Positions 33,157 through 43,642 are shown, numbered from the stretch's first letter. The stretch is 64,000 nucleotides of DNA from Mortierella sp. BCC40632 (GCA_011634665.1 WAEK01000024.1:467639-531638); one strand, 5' to 3'. Notes: a model not told the origin generated them from the letters alone. Numbers and translations are program-made.

Positions 33157-34349
33157 TTTCGTTTGAAGGACTCTACAGTCACTACAGGGTCTCGAACTAC
33201 GCTCTTGCCCTTTCGATCCTCACCTCGCTTCCTCTTTAACGGTGCAGAGGATGTGGCAACGGGATTTTTGGTCGCAGAGGAGGCAGCCTCCCACTCGGTG
33301 TCAAAGTGGCTCTGGACTGACTCCTCCCGAATGGATCTGAGCGACCTACCCGGTCCAAGGCCTCGTGGAAGGTCAAAGACCGAGATGTCTGGACTTAGAC
33401 CCGGCTCGAGGTCCCTCAATAGCGCCAATGCCCTGGGAAGGACATTGCGTGGCGTGTCCTGGTATAAAAAGGACTCTTTGACCGTCGCCGCTACGCACGT
33501 TTGGCTGTCCTGGGGCCTTGCAGCTAGGACCTTCTCCCGGAGCCGCTCGTGCCTATTCATTTCAAAGGATCAGTCGATCAGACATCAAGTATACCTCAGT
33601 CCAAGTCAAGATTGACAGACAAAAAGGATAATCCAAACTTACAATGCTTGAGTGACAGCCGTGGTGCAATGTGCACGATTTATTCTGACGTGCTTTTTAC
33701 ATGTGGGTCTTTGTCTCTTTCCCTTCCTAAAGCTAGCAGCCTTGATAGTGTTGGAAGGTCCAGGTCTCGGGTCTGGAGCTTGAATGACCGGTAGAGGAGA
33801 CTCGACCGGATGCGTGGTGGGCACTAGGACTAGAAACTCGCCTGCTCCTCGATAGGAATCGACTCTGTGTAAGAATCCGATCGAATGGGGTGTTTCTTCT
33901 GGATAGTCGAACAACAGGCATTGTTTTCGGGTCGAGAATAAATAAATGTCGATTTTGAGGTGGTGAGAGACAGCCCCCAAGACAAAGGAGGATCGTGGAG
34001 AGAGGGGGACGGTAGTTTGCGAGGGGATTATTGACCCATCCTGGGAGTCTGTTTAGGAGAGGAAAAGCTTGTCCCGGCGACTGTCGGGCCCATTGAGAAG
34101 AATTTTTGCTATATAGTGTGCGAGGGATGTCCCACCGGTGATCTGTCAACAATCAGGCCGAAATAGAGTAGGTTCTTCAGAGTTCTCTCCAGGCTTTCGT
34201 TTGCACTGCAACCCGTGGGATAGGCCGCAGCCTGTTCAAAGCGGTGTTGATCCCGAGAGAACTCTGGAGGAGGTGGAGCAGCCGCGAGCCAGCGTCCTCT
34301 TAGCTTTACAGAGGCCATGGTTTAGATGATCGATGAGAGGGAAAGAGTG

Positions 34350-34507
34350 AGGTGAAGGGAAAACAGTTGGGCTGGAAAGAAAAATAGAGAAAAGAAAGAG
34401 GGAAGAGAGTTTTTATTTCCTACCTCATTCGTCTCTGGGTCACCCTCCTCCCTTCCCCTTTTTTGTTTAGATAGTTTTCTTTTCTTTAAAGAGGCAGCGG
34501 TGACCAT
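34350..34507 (-). other. Possible upstream coding exon of Fanzor copy C with basic NLS-like stretch
   Basis: An ATG at 34507 opens MVTAASLKKRKLSKQKRGR followed by EEGDPETNE and then a GTAGGA that could be a 5' splice site. It lies 190 bp upstream of the ATG at 34318 on the same strand. The Lys/Arg cluster resembles a nuclear localisation signal. Linkage to the gene is unproven. Confidence 0.3.
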
Positions 34508-34786
34508 GTCCTTTGTAAACCTCTAACGAGGCCTAAAAAAAAATCCTACAGCCAACAGGGGGACAGTGCACCACTTGGTGCCAAAAGGACTAGGCTAGTG
34601 ACTCTCCAGGTCGGCTGTCGTGGCTACGAAGGGTTGATGCAAGCGAAAAAAAGGACCACAAAGTTTGGGTAAGGCCAAAGCATGCCTACCATTGGCGTAA
34701 ACTGAAGGACCATGTACTTTGCTTCGATTCGTTTAAATTGGTCAAGGGTCAAGGGTCGAGACTTTGACCCCAACCGATCCATTGCA

Positions 34787-35799
34787 ATGACCACACCGCT
34801 AGCAACCCATGCCGCTGAAAGCACCGACGGTCCAGACAATGACTTGTGGTCCATTGACTCACAAGAGATTCGAGATGCCCTTGACAACGATAACGAGATG
34901 GATAAAGAAACAGAAGGGTCTTTGGCCCAAGAGGGAAAAGTGTGTGTTGAGAACAGTCTTCCTATCATTCACAACAACGGAGAGCAGGCTGGATCAACTG
35001 GCCAGGAGGAGTGGACCCGGCTTCCCTTCATCGGGTCATATCAAGGCACATACGTCACGGATAGTCTGGTAGGCCAGCCTTGGACACCAACAGTCATGTA
35101 TGGCAGTAATGCAACTGAAGAAACGGTGGAAGAAAGAATGGGCCTCATCCAAGAACATCAGTCAATGGTTGCCCCAGAAGGGTCTCTTGTGGAGTCTATT
35201 CAGGTGACAGAAGATGAGGAGACCGTGGGTAGGGAATAACTACCATCAAATCGTCTCCTACAACGACGCCTCAATCAATGCAAGACGCTCCAATGGCTCT
35301 GTACTCCAGGTGCGATTGCAGAGTATGATCCAGTGAGCATCATCCTTGCCGAGGGTAGGAAGTCTTTCGTGGGGTCCATGTCCGTGACCCGTAAGTGATA
35401 AGGAAGACTCTCGTGTTGTTTTCAAGGGCAGTAGTTTGGCGGTACGAACCAAGCAACAAGGATGACCAGGACCGGTTTACATCCATCAGCGATTTTTATT
35501 TGGATAACAATGGCCAAGACCCATCATTGAGTCCACATTTAAAGAATTTGAGGTGCAGATTCAAAAAGGATTGGAACCAAAGACGAGTCGATGATGCAGA
35601 GAAAACTACCAAATCCCTCCAACACAAGTACTTGATGCAGCTGGTCAAGAACAGACTCAAGCAAGCAACTGTCAAGACGCCTGGTCACCTCTTTCTACTA
35701 GGCTTCTTGGCAGCGGTCTTTTTTCTTATCTCTCCACATCGCAAAAGGCAAATTATGGCTGTGGCGGCACTTTTAGATCAATGCAAAGTCGAACAATAG
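34787..35799 (+). CDS. Hypothetical acidic protein, probably spliced, divergent from Fanzor copy C
   Basis: Two open segments lie head-to-head with Fanzor copy C. The segment 34787-35239 starts with MTTPLATHAAESTDGPDND and is acidic, ending EDEETVGRE. The second segment lies within 35395-35799 and contains RFKKDWNQRRVDDAEKT and a hydrophobic stretch (PGHLFLLGFLAAVFFLISP), followed by a basic RKRQ, which looks like one C-terminal membrane segment. A GT at about 35228 could be a 5' splice site joining them; the acceptor is not certain. I do not recognise a family. It may be a passenger gene of the Fanzor-bearing element or a host gene. Confidence 0.35.
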
Positions 35800-35814
35800 A
35801 CAAAAAGACCTTTC

Positions 35815-35910
35815 CAAAAAAAGTGACCCTTCAAAAAAAAAGTGACCCTTCCAAAAAAAAAAAGTGACCCTCCAAAAAAAAGTGGCCCTTCAAAAAAGTG
35901 ACCCTTCGAT
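35815..35910 (+). repeat. Short tandem repeat AAAAAGTGACCCTTC
   Basis: Five units of A-run plus GTGACCCTTCC (one GTGGCCC variant, A-runs 6-11 long) start about 15 bp after the stop of the hypothetical gene at 35799. Confidence 0.8.
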
Positions 35911-37217
35911 GAAAAGATTAAGAATGGCTACTTGAAAAAGGCGACAGGTTGAAAGGGGTTCGAAAGGGCTTATTTGAAGAGTCTTTGGAAAGTTGCAGGA
36001 AGTTGTGGCCCAGCTTCAGGAGTTCACGCTCCAGGAGTTGATGGGCATTGTCGATGTCTTTTGTTCTGCGTTTCACGTGGCTAGAACGCGATCCAAGGGA
36101 TTGATAGGAGAAGTAGGCACATGAGGGTTTATCTGAAGATCTCACCAGTGGTGAAAAAAACACAAAACACAAAACACAAAAAAAAAAAAAAACTCTTCAA
36201 AGGGTTTATTTGATCCCATTTATGATGTTGTGTGCAAAGCCAGCTCCGCGAAAGCGGACAGCCCAGCCCTTCGGAGATGATTGCAACGGAAAAGGTGACC
36301 AAGAAAGTGCAAGCAAGTCTGCTTTATTAAAGTATGTATTGTGATAAGAGGTGGGCAAAGCGAGGCGGCAAAGTATGAGGGTTGCGTTTATCTGACTGTG
36401 CAATCCCTTTCCCAAAGGACCTACCTGACTTCAGACGACAAGGATCTCAGTCCTTCATTTGTGACGCAGCAATTCCACAGGTGCATGGCTAAATTTTTTT
36501 ATTTTTTGTTTGCGATAATATTTGAGTAGACCCAATACATGGATAGATAAAAGAGAATGACAGCCGAGGTGGATTGAATGGGCCAAATTGAGGAAGCAGA
36601 CGTCTCAAAGTGAAGGAAGAGAGTAGCATTCAGCCATCGGTGTCCAAGGTTGAGATTGCTCAACGTCAACTCTATAAGGTTTCTTCTGGCCTCTGGTGAA
36701 GCTGGCGGCAGGTATGGAAGGGGAAACGGCAAAGGATTCATGAAGAGTGAGTGACTATATCGGTCAACTCAGCTATGAGAAGTAGACTGCCTGAGCAAGA
36801 AAAAAAATAATATTTCCTTGTTCAATACTTCAGAGCACTTGTTCAGGTTAAAAAAGCACGGTTTATCTCTCCGCTGAATAGAAATCGATATGGCAGCTTT
36901 TTGAAGAGAAATCACCCCCCCCCCCCCCCCCCTACAGTGCCCGCAAAAAATCCTTTCAATGTTTTCATTTTTTTTCTATTTTGCTAATCTCTCGTAATTT
37001 CTTTATTGTCCTCTTCACTTTTTTTTACTGTTCTTCTCAGAGTAAAGAGTGAAATAACAACATCTTTTCCGTAATAAGGAATAGGTTTGTTCAGCTTTGC
37101 GACTGTCAAATGTCTTTTAACAAATTGGCTCTCCAATTTTTACCACGTCGAGCTTGGTAAAATCACACCTCGCTATTTTTTATTTTTTATTTTTTTTTTC
37201 AACTCCACCTCTCTACT
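35911..37217. other. Intergenic with homopolymers, no supported gene
   Basis: No gene was recognised. A CACAAAA repeat grading into an A tract is at about 36155-36192, and a pure C tract (about 17) at 36916-36932 is followed by CTACAGTGCCCGCAAAAAAT. The CAGTGCCCGCAAAA sequence could be the left terminal repeat of the IS630-like transposon that begins at 37218. Its right mate was not found. Confidence 0.45.
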
Positions 37218-38176
37218 ATGACGTTCTCAGAGGACCTGCGTCTGCGAGCTGTGATTCTCTACTCCTTTCATGGGCTTTCAAAGGATGTTGTTGCAGCCAT
37301 TCTTGGAGTGTCAATGGCAAGTGTTACCAAGTGGACAGAGCGGTTTAACAAGACTGGTTCAGTAATATCTTGCAGCCAAAGGACTCCAAAATCCCGATGG
37401 CCGGACTATCTCTTGTCGTTTGTGTGGAGCTATGTCAATTACCACCCCGTTTCCTATTAGAGGAACTCCAGGACGAAATCAGAGATCGGTTCCCTGAGGT
37501 GGGGAATAATTCGCTGTCAACTATCTGCCGTGCCCTTCGCCATGACCTTGGACTATCAAGAAAAAAACTGACCAAGCTAGCTCGGGAGGCTGTTCCAAGA
37601 GAAGTTGCCGATTACAAGTTTCGGCTCAGACTTTGGTACCGATACCCAGAACAGCTACTGTTTATCGATGAAACAAGCAAGGATGGCCGCGCTGCTCTTC
37701 GTACCCACGCTTGGTCACTGATTGGTACACCCGCTTTTGTGAGCCTTCCTTTTTTTTGTTATGCAAAAAGGTTGTCTGCTTTTGCAGTCTACTCACACCG
37801 AGGATTCCTTGACTGGGATATAATCGATGACACTTTCACTGGCCCAAGGTTCTATCAAGCAGTCCTCTATCACCTACTACCTCACCTTCAGCATTGGCCA
37901 CTACCTAAAAGCATTGTTGTCATGGATAATGCTCGGGTGCACATGCATAAGGAAATTAGTGCTGCCATCAGTTCTCGAGGAGCCATTCTTATTTATCTTC
38001 CTCCATACTCTCCACAATTCAATCCCGTGGAGCTTGGATTCGCGCTGGTAAAGCGGTGGATTCAAAGACATGTTAATGTTGCCTACCAATCAATGTCAAG
38101 ACCCATGCTTGACCTTGCCTTCCGCGCTCATTCAGATATCAATAGCATTAATTCATTCACTCATTGCGGGTATTAA
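37218..38176 (+). pseudogene. IS630-like (Tc1/mariner superfamily) DDE transposase with one frameshift
   Basis: ATG at 37218 opens an N-terminal helix-turn-helix (FSEDLRLRAVILYSF, KDVVAAILGVSMASVTKW). A one-base frame change at about 37450 (HPVSY, then FLLEELQDEIRDRF) leads into the catalytic domain. All three acidic residues are visible: LLFIDETSKDGR, IVVMDNARVHMH and SPQFNPVELGFALVKRW (DDE). STICRALRHDLGLSRKKL is the second DNA-binding part. The protein ends SFTHCGY at 38176. Except for the frameshift it is intact, so it is a recent copy. A decayed relative is at 24430-25010. The DIRS element starts only 43 bp after the stop. Confidence 0.88.
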
Positions 38177-38218
38177 ACACGCTTCACTGAAACTAGCAGT
38201 ATCACCTATAAAAGTATA

Positions 38219-38395
38219 AGTATACAACGTATACTCGAGATGTTCCTAAAGGTGATACGGCCGTTGTTTATTGCCTACTGTAGCATGTTTAGAGTTTTTT
38301 TTTTTTTTTTTTTTTTTTTTGCTAGACTATAAGTATATTTTTTTTTTTTTTTATAAAGGTGTATCCAGTGTATTCTTGTCCTTTGGCCGTTTTTC
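38219..38395 (+). repeat. DIRS left inverted terminal repeat
   Basis: From AAAGGTGATACGG (38248) through GTTGTTTATTGCCTACTGTAG, two T tracts and GGTGTATCCAGTGTATTC to about 38395 the sequence matches the reverse complement of 42285-42431. The outermost 30 bp (38219-38247) recur only in the internal complementary region. Confidence 0.85.
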
Positions 38396-38432
38396 TTGCT
38401 TGCTGGTGAATACCGCTTCTTACGTTCCCACT

Positions 38433-39256
38433 ATGGACTCTAGTTCCCCGCACCCCTCGACAATGACCTCCTCAGGCAAATCCTTCAACAACTACAACGT
38501 TCAAACCCCCCCCCAACAAGACGACGCGATGAGCATCGACAAAGACGATACCGACACTTTCGCTCGTGACCGTCGCGAATGGGTCCCCTCCGACGCATTC
38601 TTGGACGACTATTCTCCCCACCCCTTCACGACGTTGAATGGATCCTCCCCGCGAGGATAAGACCGCTATATGGGATGCTGCTCCCAAGAGACGTGGAACC
38701 ACTTTTTGATGCCCCTGACATACCTCCCGTCCTATACCAAAAGCTCTCGAAGAAGAGTAAGCTTGCCGATAAAGATCTGGCAAAGATCGGCACTCGAGTA
38801 TCTATGATCTCGCCCCTGGACTACCTAGCTTCTAGAATATGGAAACTCCAAGACAAACTCGATGATGACTCGTACCAAGAGTTGCTTCTGCTGGCAACCA
38901 TGACTAGAACCCTGATCAGTGACGCCACATCGCACATTATGCAGACCCGCCTGGAGGAAGCATACAGGACCTACTCTCCATCAGCCACAGTCCTTCTCAA
39001 TCGCGACGACAAGCAGTCTGCTTTGAGCGACGAAAAGCTCAAGGAAGATATGAAAGCCCTGAAGAAGTTCAAGGAGTTCTCATCTGACCGACGACGACAT
39101 GATAATAATAAGCAACATGGTCCCAAGCAGTTCAACCAACAATCCAATTTCAAGAGAGGATTCAATAACTTCAACAACCACAACAACAACAACAACAATA
39201 ACCGACCAAAAAACTCGAATGGCTCCGGCGGCCAGGAACGCCGGACAGATGCGTAA
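38433..39256 (+). pseudogene. DIRS Gag-like ORF
   Basis: ATG 38433 starts a Ser/Thr-rich N-terminus, with an in-frame stop at 38658-38660. The frame then shifts to one continuing with RPLYGMLLPRDVEPLF and a helical segment. It ends in an Asn-rich and basic tail (NNFNNHNNNNNNN) and stop at 39256. Position and composition fit the first ORF of DIRS elements. It has no zinc knuckle. Confidence 0.65.
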
Positions 39257-39288
39257 AGGTATCGCCTCTCCAGCCCGAAAAATCCGCC

Positions 39289-41150
39289 TTGGCGGGCCTG
39301 GGGAGGATCGCACGACAATTCCAAGCGTGGCAGGGACTGACGGACAGTTCCTGGGTCCTCGACATAGTTCGGGAGGGCTACAAACTAACCTTTTCCGACC
39401 CACCTCCGACAACAACAACCTTCCGACGATCCCGAACCTTCACCTCCTCCGAATCAGCTCTCATAGAATCGGAACTAACAAACCTTTTACTCACGGACGC
39501 GATAGAGGAAGTAGACCCCCCCTCCAAGAGGGTTTTACCTCCGACATTTTTTCTGGTCCCAAAAAAAACGGGAAACTACGCCCCGTCATCGACTTACGGA
39601 AACTCAACCTACACATTCCCCGCCGGACTTTCAAGATGGAATCGCTGAACATCGTAGTGGCAGGAGTTCAACAAAACGACTTCATGACCAGCATCGACCT
39701 GAGCGACGCTTTCTTTCATATCAACATCCACCAAGAGAGTCGAAGATATCTCCAGTTTACTTGGAAAGACAAAAAAGTACCGATTCAAAGTTCTACCCTT
39801 CGGTCTAACCTCTTCGCCGATCGTCTTTTCAAAGGTCCTAAGACCTCTTCTAACGTGGGCCAGGAGCCAGGGGCATACGGATGTACGGTTACTTAGACGA
39901 TTTCATAATCCTCTCCCGATCACAAGAGGAAGCGACTCGCAACACAACACTGATCCTCAACAAGATGGCACAGCTAGGCCTCAAGGTAAACCCGGAGAAG
40001 TCCTCGTTAGAACCCTCGCAGACGATGCAGCATCTTGGATATATCATCAACACCCGAACAATGGAGATCCGCCTACCGCGAGACAAGATCCGGAACGTGA
40101 TCCGATCTGCACAACGCCTTCTAGACGCGGGCAAAGCGACAACCCGACAACTAGCGTCCCTAATCGGTCTCCCTACACTCCACAACATGCGCCATATTCC
40201 CCGCTCAACTCCGCACGCGTTCCCTACTTTTCACGAAAATACAGAGCTTACGACAATCCAGGAATTGGGACCACCAAACTCTCTCTCTCGGAACCTTCTC
40301 GGGAGGAACTCCGATGGTGGATAGACAACCTACTACGATGGAACGGGCGATCCTTCCTACCCTCGGACCCCTCGGAGACGATAACGACAGATGCTTCCGA
40401 CACGGGTTGGGGAGCTCATTACCGGGACCTTCAGTTCGGAGGCCACTGGCGCAACAGCGAAACCAACCTCCATATCAACCACAAGGAGCTATTGGCAGTA
40501 CACCTCACCCTCCAGTCTCTCCCCACTTGAAGGACGTCACCATCAGGGATTCGATCGGACAACACCACAGCCATTGCATACATCAACCATATGGGGGGGA
40601 CACGCTCTCAGACTCTCTCCAACATGGCTACGGAACTTTGGGACTGGGCTCTCACGAGACGAATAAAAATCGTAGCGGAACACATCCCCGGACAAGACAA
40701 CCAGATCGCAGACCGACAGTCTCGGATGTCTCCGGAGAAGCACCAGTGGAAATTACACAGGAGATGGTTCAACACCCTCGAGAACCGATGGGGACCCCAC
40801 GACATCGACCTCTTTGCGGACCGAGTCAACCATCAGCTCCCCTTTACTACTCTTGGCGCCCGGACCCAACAGCAGTCGCAACAAACGCTCTTACGCAGAA
40901 ATGGCGACAATGGAAAACCCATATGCGAACCCACCGTGGGCTCTCATTCCGACCATCCTCCGAAAGCTAAGAAGAGAGCGTACAACCGTAACACTAATCA
41001 CACCGGACTGGCCATCTGCTCCATGGTACCCTACGATACTCAAAATGAGCTGCGACCATCCACTCAGCATTCCCCGATACGCGGCGATCCCCAGGTCATT
41101 GCAATCTCACCCACTCCGGAACCACAAATGGAATTTGACCGCGTGGCGCA
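39289..41150 (+). pseudogene. DIRS reverse transcriptase and RNase H
   Basis: Pieces in three frames give the RT fingers (PPTFFLVPKK, then GKLRPVIDLRKLN at about 39580), SIDLSDAFFHI (39690), a YRFKVLPFGLTS segment (39780) and the catalytic YLDDFIIL (39890). The RNase H start ITTDASDTGWGAH (40388) and INHKELLAV (40476) follow. Frame changes fall at A8 (39561-39568), A6 (39771-39776) and near 39880, 40320 and 40600. No integrase or protease is found, as expected. Confidence 0.8.
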
Positions 41151-41278
41151 TCTCAGGTATCAGTTCCAAGAGTTGGGCATGGCATCAACGACTCAAGATT
41201 TAATCATCAACCCGTCACTAAACACGAGTCGGAACAAGAATTACCAGTCAGCTCAGAAAGCTTGGGTCACCTGGGCAC

Positions 41279-42100
41279 GTGCCAACAACATCAACCCTTT
41301 TGACGCTCCAGAAATCGAAATTGCCAATTACCTCTCCAACCGCTCCATCCAAGGATCCGCAGCAAACTCGATCAAAGCTCTACCTCTCTGCCATCAAGGA
41401 GTTGCAACCCAAGGCTAGATCAGCACAGGCCATCCTATCGAAGGTCATAGCTTCCGCTAAGTCTCAAGCCCCTCCAAGAGATTTAGCCTCCGAACCTCTA
41501 GACATATCTCCAGTCCTGAAAACACTATCGGAATGGGGTCCCAACGATACTCTGTCTGATTACAATTTACGGCGCAAACTTGTTTGGCTCTTGGCAATCA
41601 CGACCTTTTCTCGATCCTCTGATCTACACCGAATAGACCCCTCCTCTTTGGTTATCTCCAAGAACACATTATTGGGAAAGATCAACGCACCTAAGGAACG
41701 CCGAGGCGGTAGACCGATCATCAAACCTCTCAATGTTCACGCCCACAATGATCCTTTCCTATGTCCCGTCGCCTGCTTCATTGAATTCCAGAAGAGGGAG
41801 TACGCCAGAGGAGCACCACTCGATAAACGCGACTTCATGTTCACCATCTCGGACCCTCCATACACCAAGGCCTCAGAGCAAACGATCGCACGATGGATCA
41901 AGACCCTGATGACTACTTCTGGCATCAAAGCAACTGCCCACACTACTCGATCTGCCGGTCCGTCCACTGCCCTCATGAGAGGTGCCTCTCTAGAGGACGT
42001 TATTACACGAGGCAACTGGGCCTCCCCAAATACTTTCGACGTGTTTTACAGAAGATACAGGATGTCAGCAACCAACTTTACAACAATGCTTCTCACATAA
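41279..42100 (+). CDS. DIRS tyrosine recombinase
   Basis: A lambda-integrase-fold recombinase. The catalytic Arg lies in TTFSRSSDLHRIDP (about 41610), the box-II motif is AHTTRSAGPSTALM (HxxR, about 41938), and the nucleophile Tyr is in TFDVFYRRYRM near the C-terminus (about 42040-42062). The N-terminal SAM-like DNA-binding part overlaps the previous frame (KNYQSAQKAWVTWARANN at about 41235), so the true start may lie upstream after a frame change. In DIRS elements this enzyme inserts the circular cDNA. Confidence 0.85.
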   Translation: MPTTSTLLTLQKSKLPITSPTAPSKDPQQTRSKLYLSAIKELQPKARSAQAILSKVIASAKSQAPPRDLASEPLDISPVLKTLSEWGPNDTLSDYNLRRKLVWLLAITTFSRSSDLHRIDPSSLVISKNTLLGKINAPKERRGGRPIIKPLNVHAHNDPFLCPVACFIEFQKREYARGAPLDKRDFMFTISDPPYTKASEQTIARWIKTLMTTSGIKATAHTTRSAGPSTALMRGASLEDVITRGNWASPNTFDVFYRRYRMSATNFTTMLLT

Positions 42101-42117
42101 AGATTGGGGCCTCTCTA

Positions 42118-42244
42118 GGATTATCACCTTTAGGGAACATCTCGAGTATACGTTGTATACTCTAGGGATTGGACGAGCCTGCGATAGCAGGCGAAGTCTA
42201 ATCACTGGTATATTAGTATACGAGAGATGAGAGTAAAGGTGACC
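42118..42244 (+). repeat. DIRS internal complementary region
   Basis: 42122-42160 is the reverse complement of the left end (38219-38256, with one extra G), and 42162-42244 is the reverse complement of the right end (42431-42505). The two parts are adjacent, which is the defining ICR used to join both ends of the cDNA. Confidence 0.88.
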
Positions 42245-42281
42245 CTCCCACCCGCTCCAAAAAAAAAAAAAAAAAAAAAAA

Positions 42282-42505
42282 GGCAAGCACCAAACGACCA
42301 AAAGGACAAGAATACACTGGATACACCTTTTAAAAAAAAAAAAAAAAAAAATATACTTATAGTCTAGCAAAAAAAAAAAAAAAACTCTAAACATGCTACA
42401 GTAGGCAATAAACAACGGCCGTATCACCTTTACTCTCATCTCTCGTATACTAATATACCAGTGATTAGACTTCGCCTGCTATCGCAGGCTCGTCCAATCC
42501 CTAGA
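42282..42505 (-). repeat. DIRS right inverted terminal repeat
   Basis: 42285-42431 matches the left repeat in inverted orientation with different T/A tract lengths. 42432-42505 is the right-specific end, present again inverted in the ICR. Confidence 0.85.
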
Positions 42506-42523
42506 ATATGGCATATGGCTCAA

Positions 42524-42893
42524 CTAAACCTTCACCATGCTTCGAGTAACGCGACGCGTACTCACTGAAGCTTTTTTTGCCTTTTTCTGTGGGAAGATGA
42601 TTGTGGTCTTCATTGGGTTCTCCTTTCCATGCACCTCCTTGCCTTTCCGAACCAGGGGTGTTCCCTCTGCAGACCATGGCGGTTCTTCCTCTATGTTTTC
42701 CTTGTCAGCGTGGGAAGGTGAGCTGCTCAAAATGCTGCTCACCATAGATGGATGGTGTGATTGCCGGCTGGGATATTTTTGCTTGTTGTTTTGATCACTA
42801 GACAGTGTCCTAGCGCCGAGTGGGAGACCTTTCGGTGGGGTGGAAGGGACAATATAGGGGTTTTCTGATGTATTGCCAAATAGATCATGGGTC
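42524..42893 (-). CDS. Unrecognised basic protein fragment with two KEN motifs
   Basis: An open frame ends with stop at 42524, 19 bp beyond the DIRS end. A candidate 3' splice site (TTTGTTTGCACAG) at 42894 would make this a last exon of about 123 codons. It contains TPPKGLPLGARTLSS, DKENIEEE, GKENPMKT and a basic tail (QKKAKKASVSTRRVTRS). KEN is a known APC/C degron, but two short matches prove nothing. The 5' remainder was not found; the pentamer satellite lies upstream. It may be a host gene end or spurious. Confidence 0.3.
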
Positions 42894-42952
42894 TGTGCAA
42901 ACAAAAAAGAGGGGGACCGTAATTGCAGATAGGATGTGAATAGTGTTTCCCA

Positions 42953-43210
42953 TGAGTCGAGTTGAGTTGAGTTGGAGGTCCGACTCAACTCAACTCATGC
43001 ACACATGAGTTGGGAAAAATCTGAACTCAACTCAACTCATGAGTCGAAAAGTTTGAACTCAACTCAACTCAACTCAACTCATGAGTTCATGAGTTGAAAA
43101 AAGCTTCGACTCAACTCAACTCATGTTACACGAGTTGGGAGAAAGTTCGAACTCAACTCAACTCATGAGTTGAGTTGAGTTGAGTCGGTGAGTTGGTGAG
43201 TTGAGTTGAA
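42953..43210. repeat. Palindromic CAACT/AGTTG pentamer satellite
   Basis: About 260 bp are built almost only of ACTCA (CTCAACTCAACTC) blocks and their reverse complement GAGTTGAGTTGAG, in alternating orientation with short spacers. The blocks can pair with each other in many registers and form long hairpins. Confidence 0.9.
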
Positions 43211-43572
43211 GAACACTAGATGTGAAGGGGCTACTTTCAATGGGTGATGATGACAGTGAGTTGATCATAACCTGGCGCTGGTGACGAGGTGCAGGCTTAT
43301 TATGCGGCTTTATCCAGGGAGCAGCTGTCAAGGGTGAGTAATCAAGGTAATCGAGGGAATCAAGACTGTCGAGAGCGAAAGTCGATGATTCCTCTTGAGG
43401 ATATCGTTTGAGTTTGGGTGAAGGATGCGAATAGGGATGATGGTGCGGCGTAGAGGACCAGCACAGGGGGAAAGAGCTCGCACTACTTGGCAGGCAGGTG
43501 TGTGAGACCTATTGGGAAAGGGGATTGCCAGCATAGAAGAGGGAAGCATACTGATCACGACGCGTATCACCG
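43211..43572. other. Flank of the outer Ty3 element, no gene
   Basis: No supported coding sequence or repeat was seen between the pentamer satellite and the LTR. Confidence 0.4.
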
Positions 43573-43642
43573 TGTACCAGTATAAATAGACCCTCCCTCC
43601 CCCTCTAATAAACAGGAGCTCTTCTGACCCCTTACTGTTGCA
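43573..43642 (+). repeat. 5' LTR of the outer Ty3 element
   Basis: TGTACCAG...TTGCA, 70 bp. It contains a TATA box (TATAAATA, 43581-43588) eight bases from the LTR start and a poly-A signal AATAAA (43607-43612). So U3, R and U5 are compressed. The same sequence recurs at 55078-55958. Confidence 0.8.

Larger units (their letters stand above)
29146..34318 (-). pseudogene. Fanzor (eukaryotic TnpB-like RuvC nuclease), copy C, near-complete
   Basis: Exons on the minus strand: about 34318-34120 (ATG at 34318, weak), about 34010-33643, 33552-32922, 32798-31894, 31798-31216, 31133-30358 and 30284-29146. The introns 33553-33642, 31799-31893 and 31134-31215 are GT-AG and keep the frame; 30285-30357 is GT-AG, but I have not checked its phase. 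The frame across 32799-32921 does not close. The large N-terminal half holds an acidic DDPDDDPDD repeat and helical domains (KALDYLLRILL, LKGLQAVIRMLL, RLTFVDQWRVHLTGEV). The RuvC-I motif is GTDYG (Asp codon 30482-30484), where other members have GTDPG. The RuvC-II-like strand is MTDEYQTSKTC, the zinc ribbon CVYC/CVNSEC, and RuvC-III GRDQSAAIAIAI (Asp codon 29317-29319). A 7-bp duplication near 30463-30476 and a stop at 30202-30204 break the gene. The predicted product would exceed 1,300 residues, unusually large for the family. Confidence 0.8.
38219..42505 (+). mobile_element. DIRS-type tyrosine-recombinase retrotransposon
   Basis: A 4.3-kb element with the DIRS layout: Gag-like ORF, reverse transcriptase with YLDD, RNase H and a tyrosine recombinase instead of an integrase. 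It is bounded by inverted (not direct) terminal repeats and carries an internal complementary region that joins the outer ends of both repeats. The left end is AGTATACAACGTATACTCGAG (38219) and the right end CCAATCCCTAGA (42505). No target duplication is expected for this class and none was seen. Frames are interrupted, several times at A runs (39561-39568, 39771-39776), so it is inactive or contains indel errors. Confidence 0.9.
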
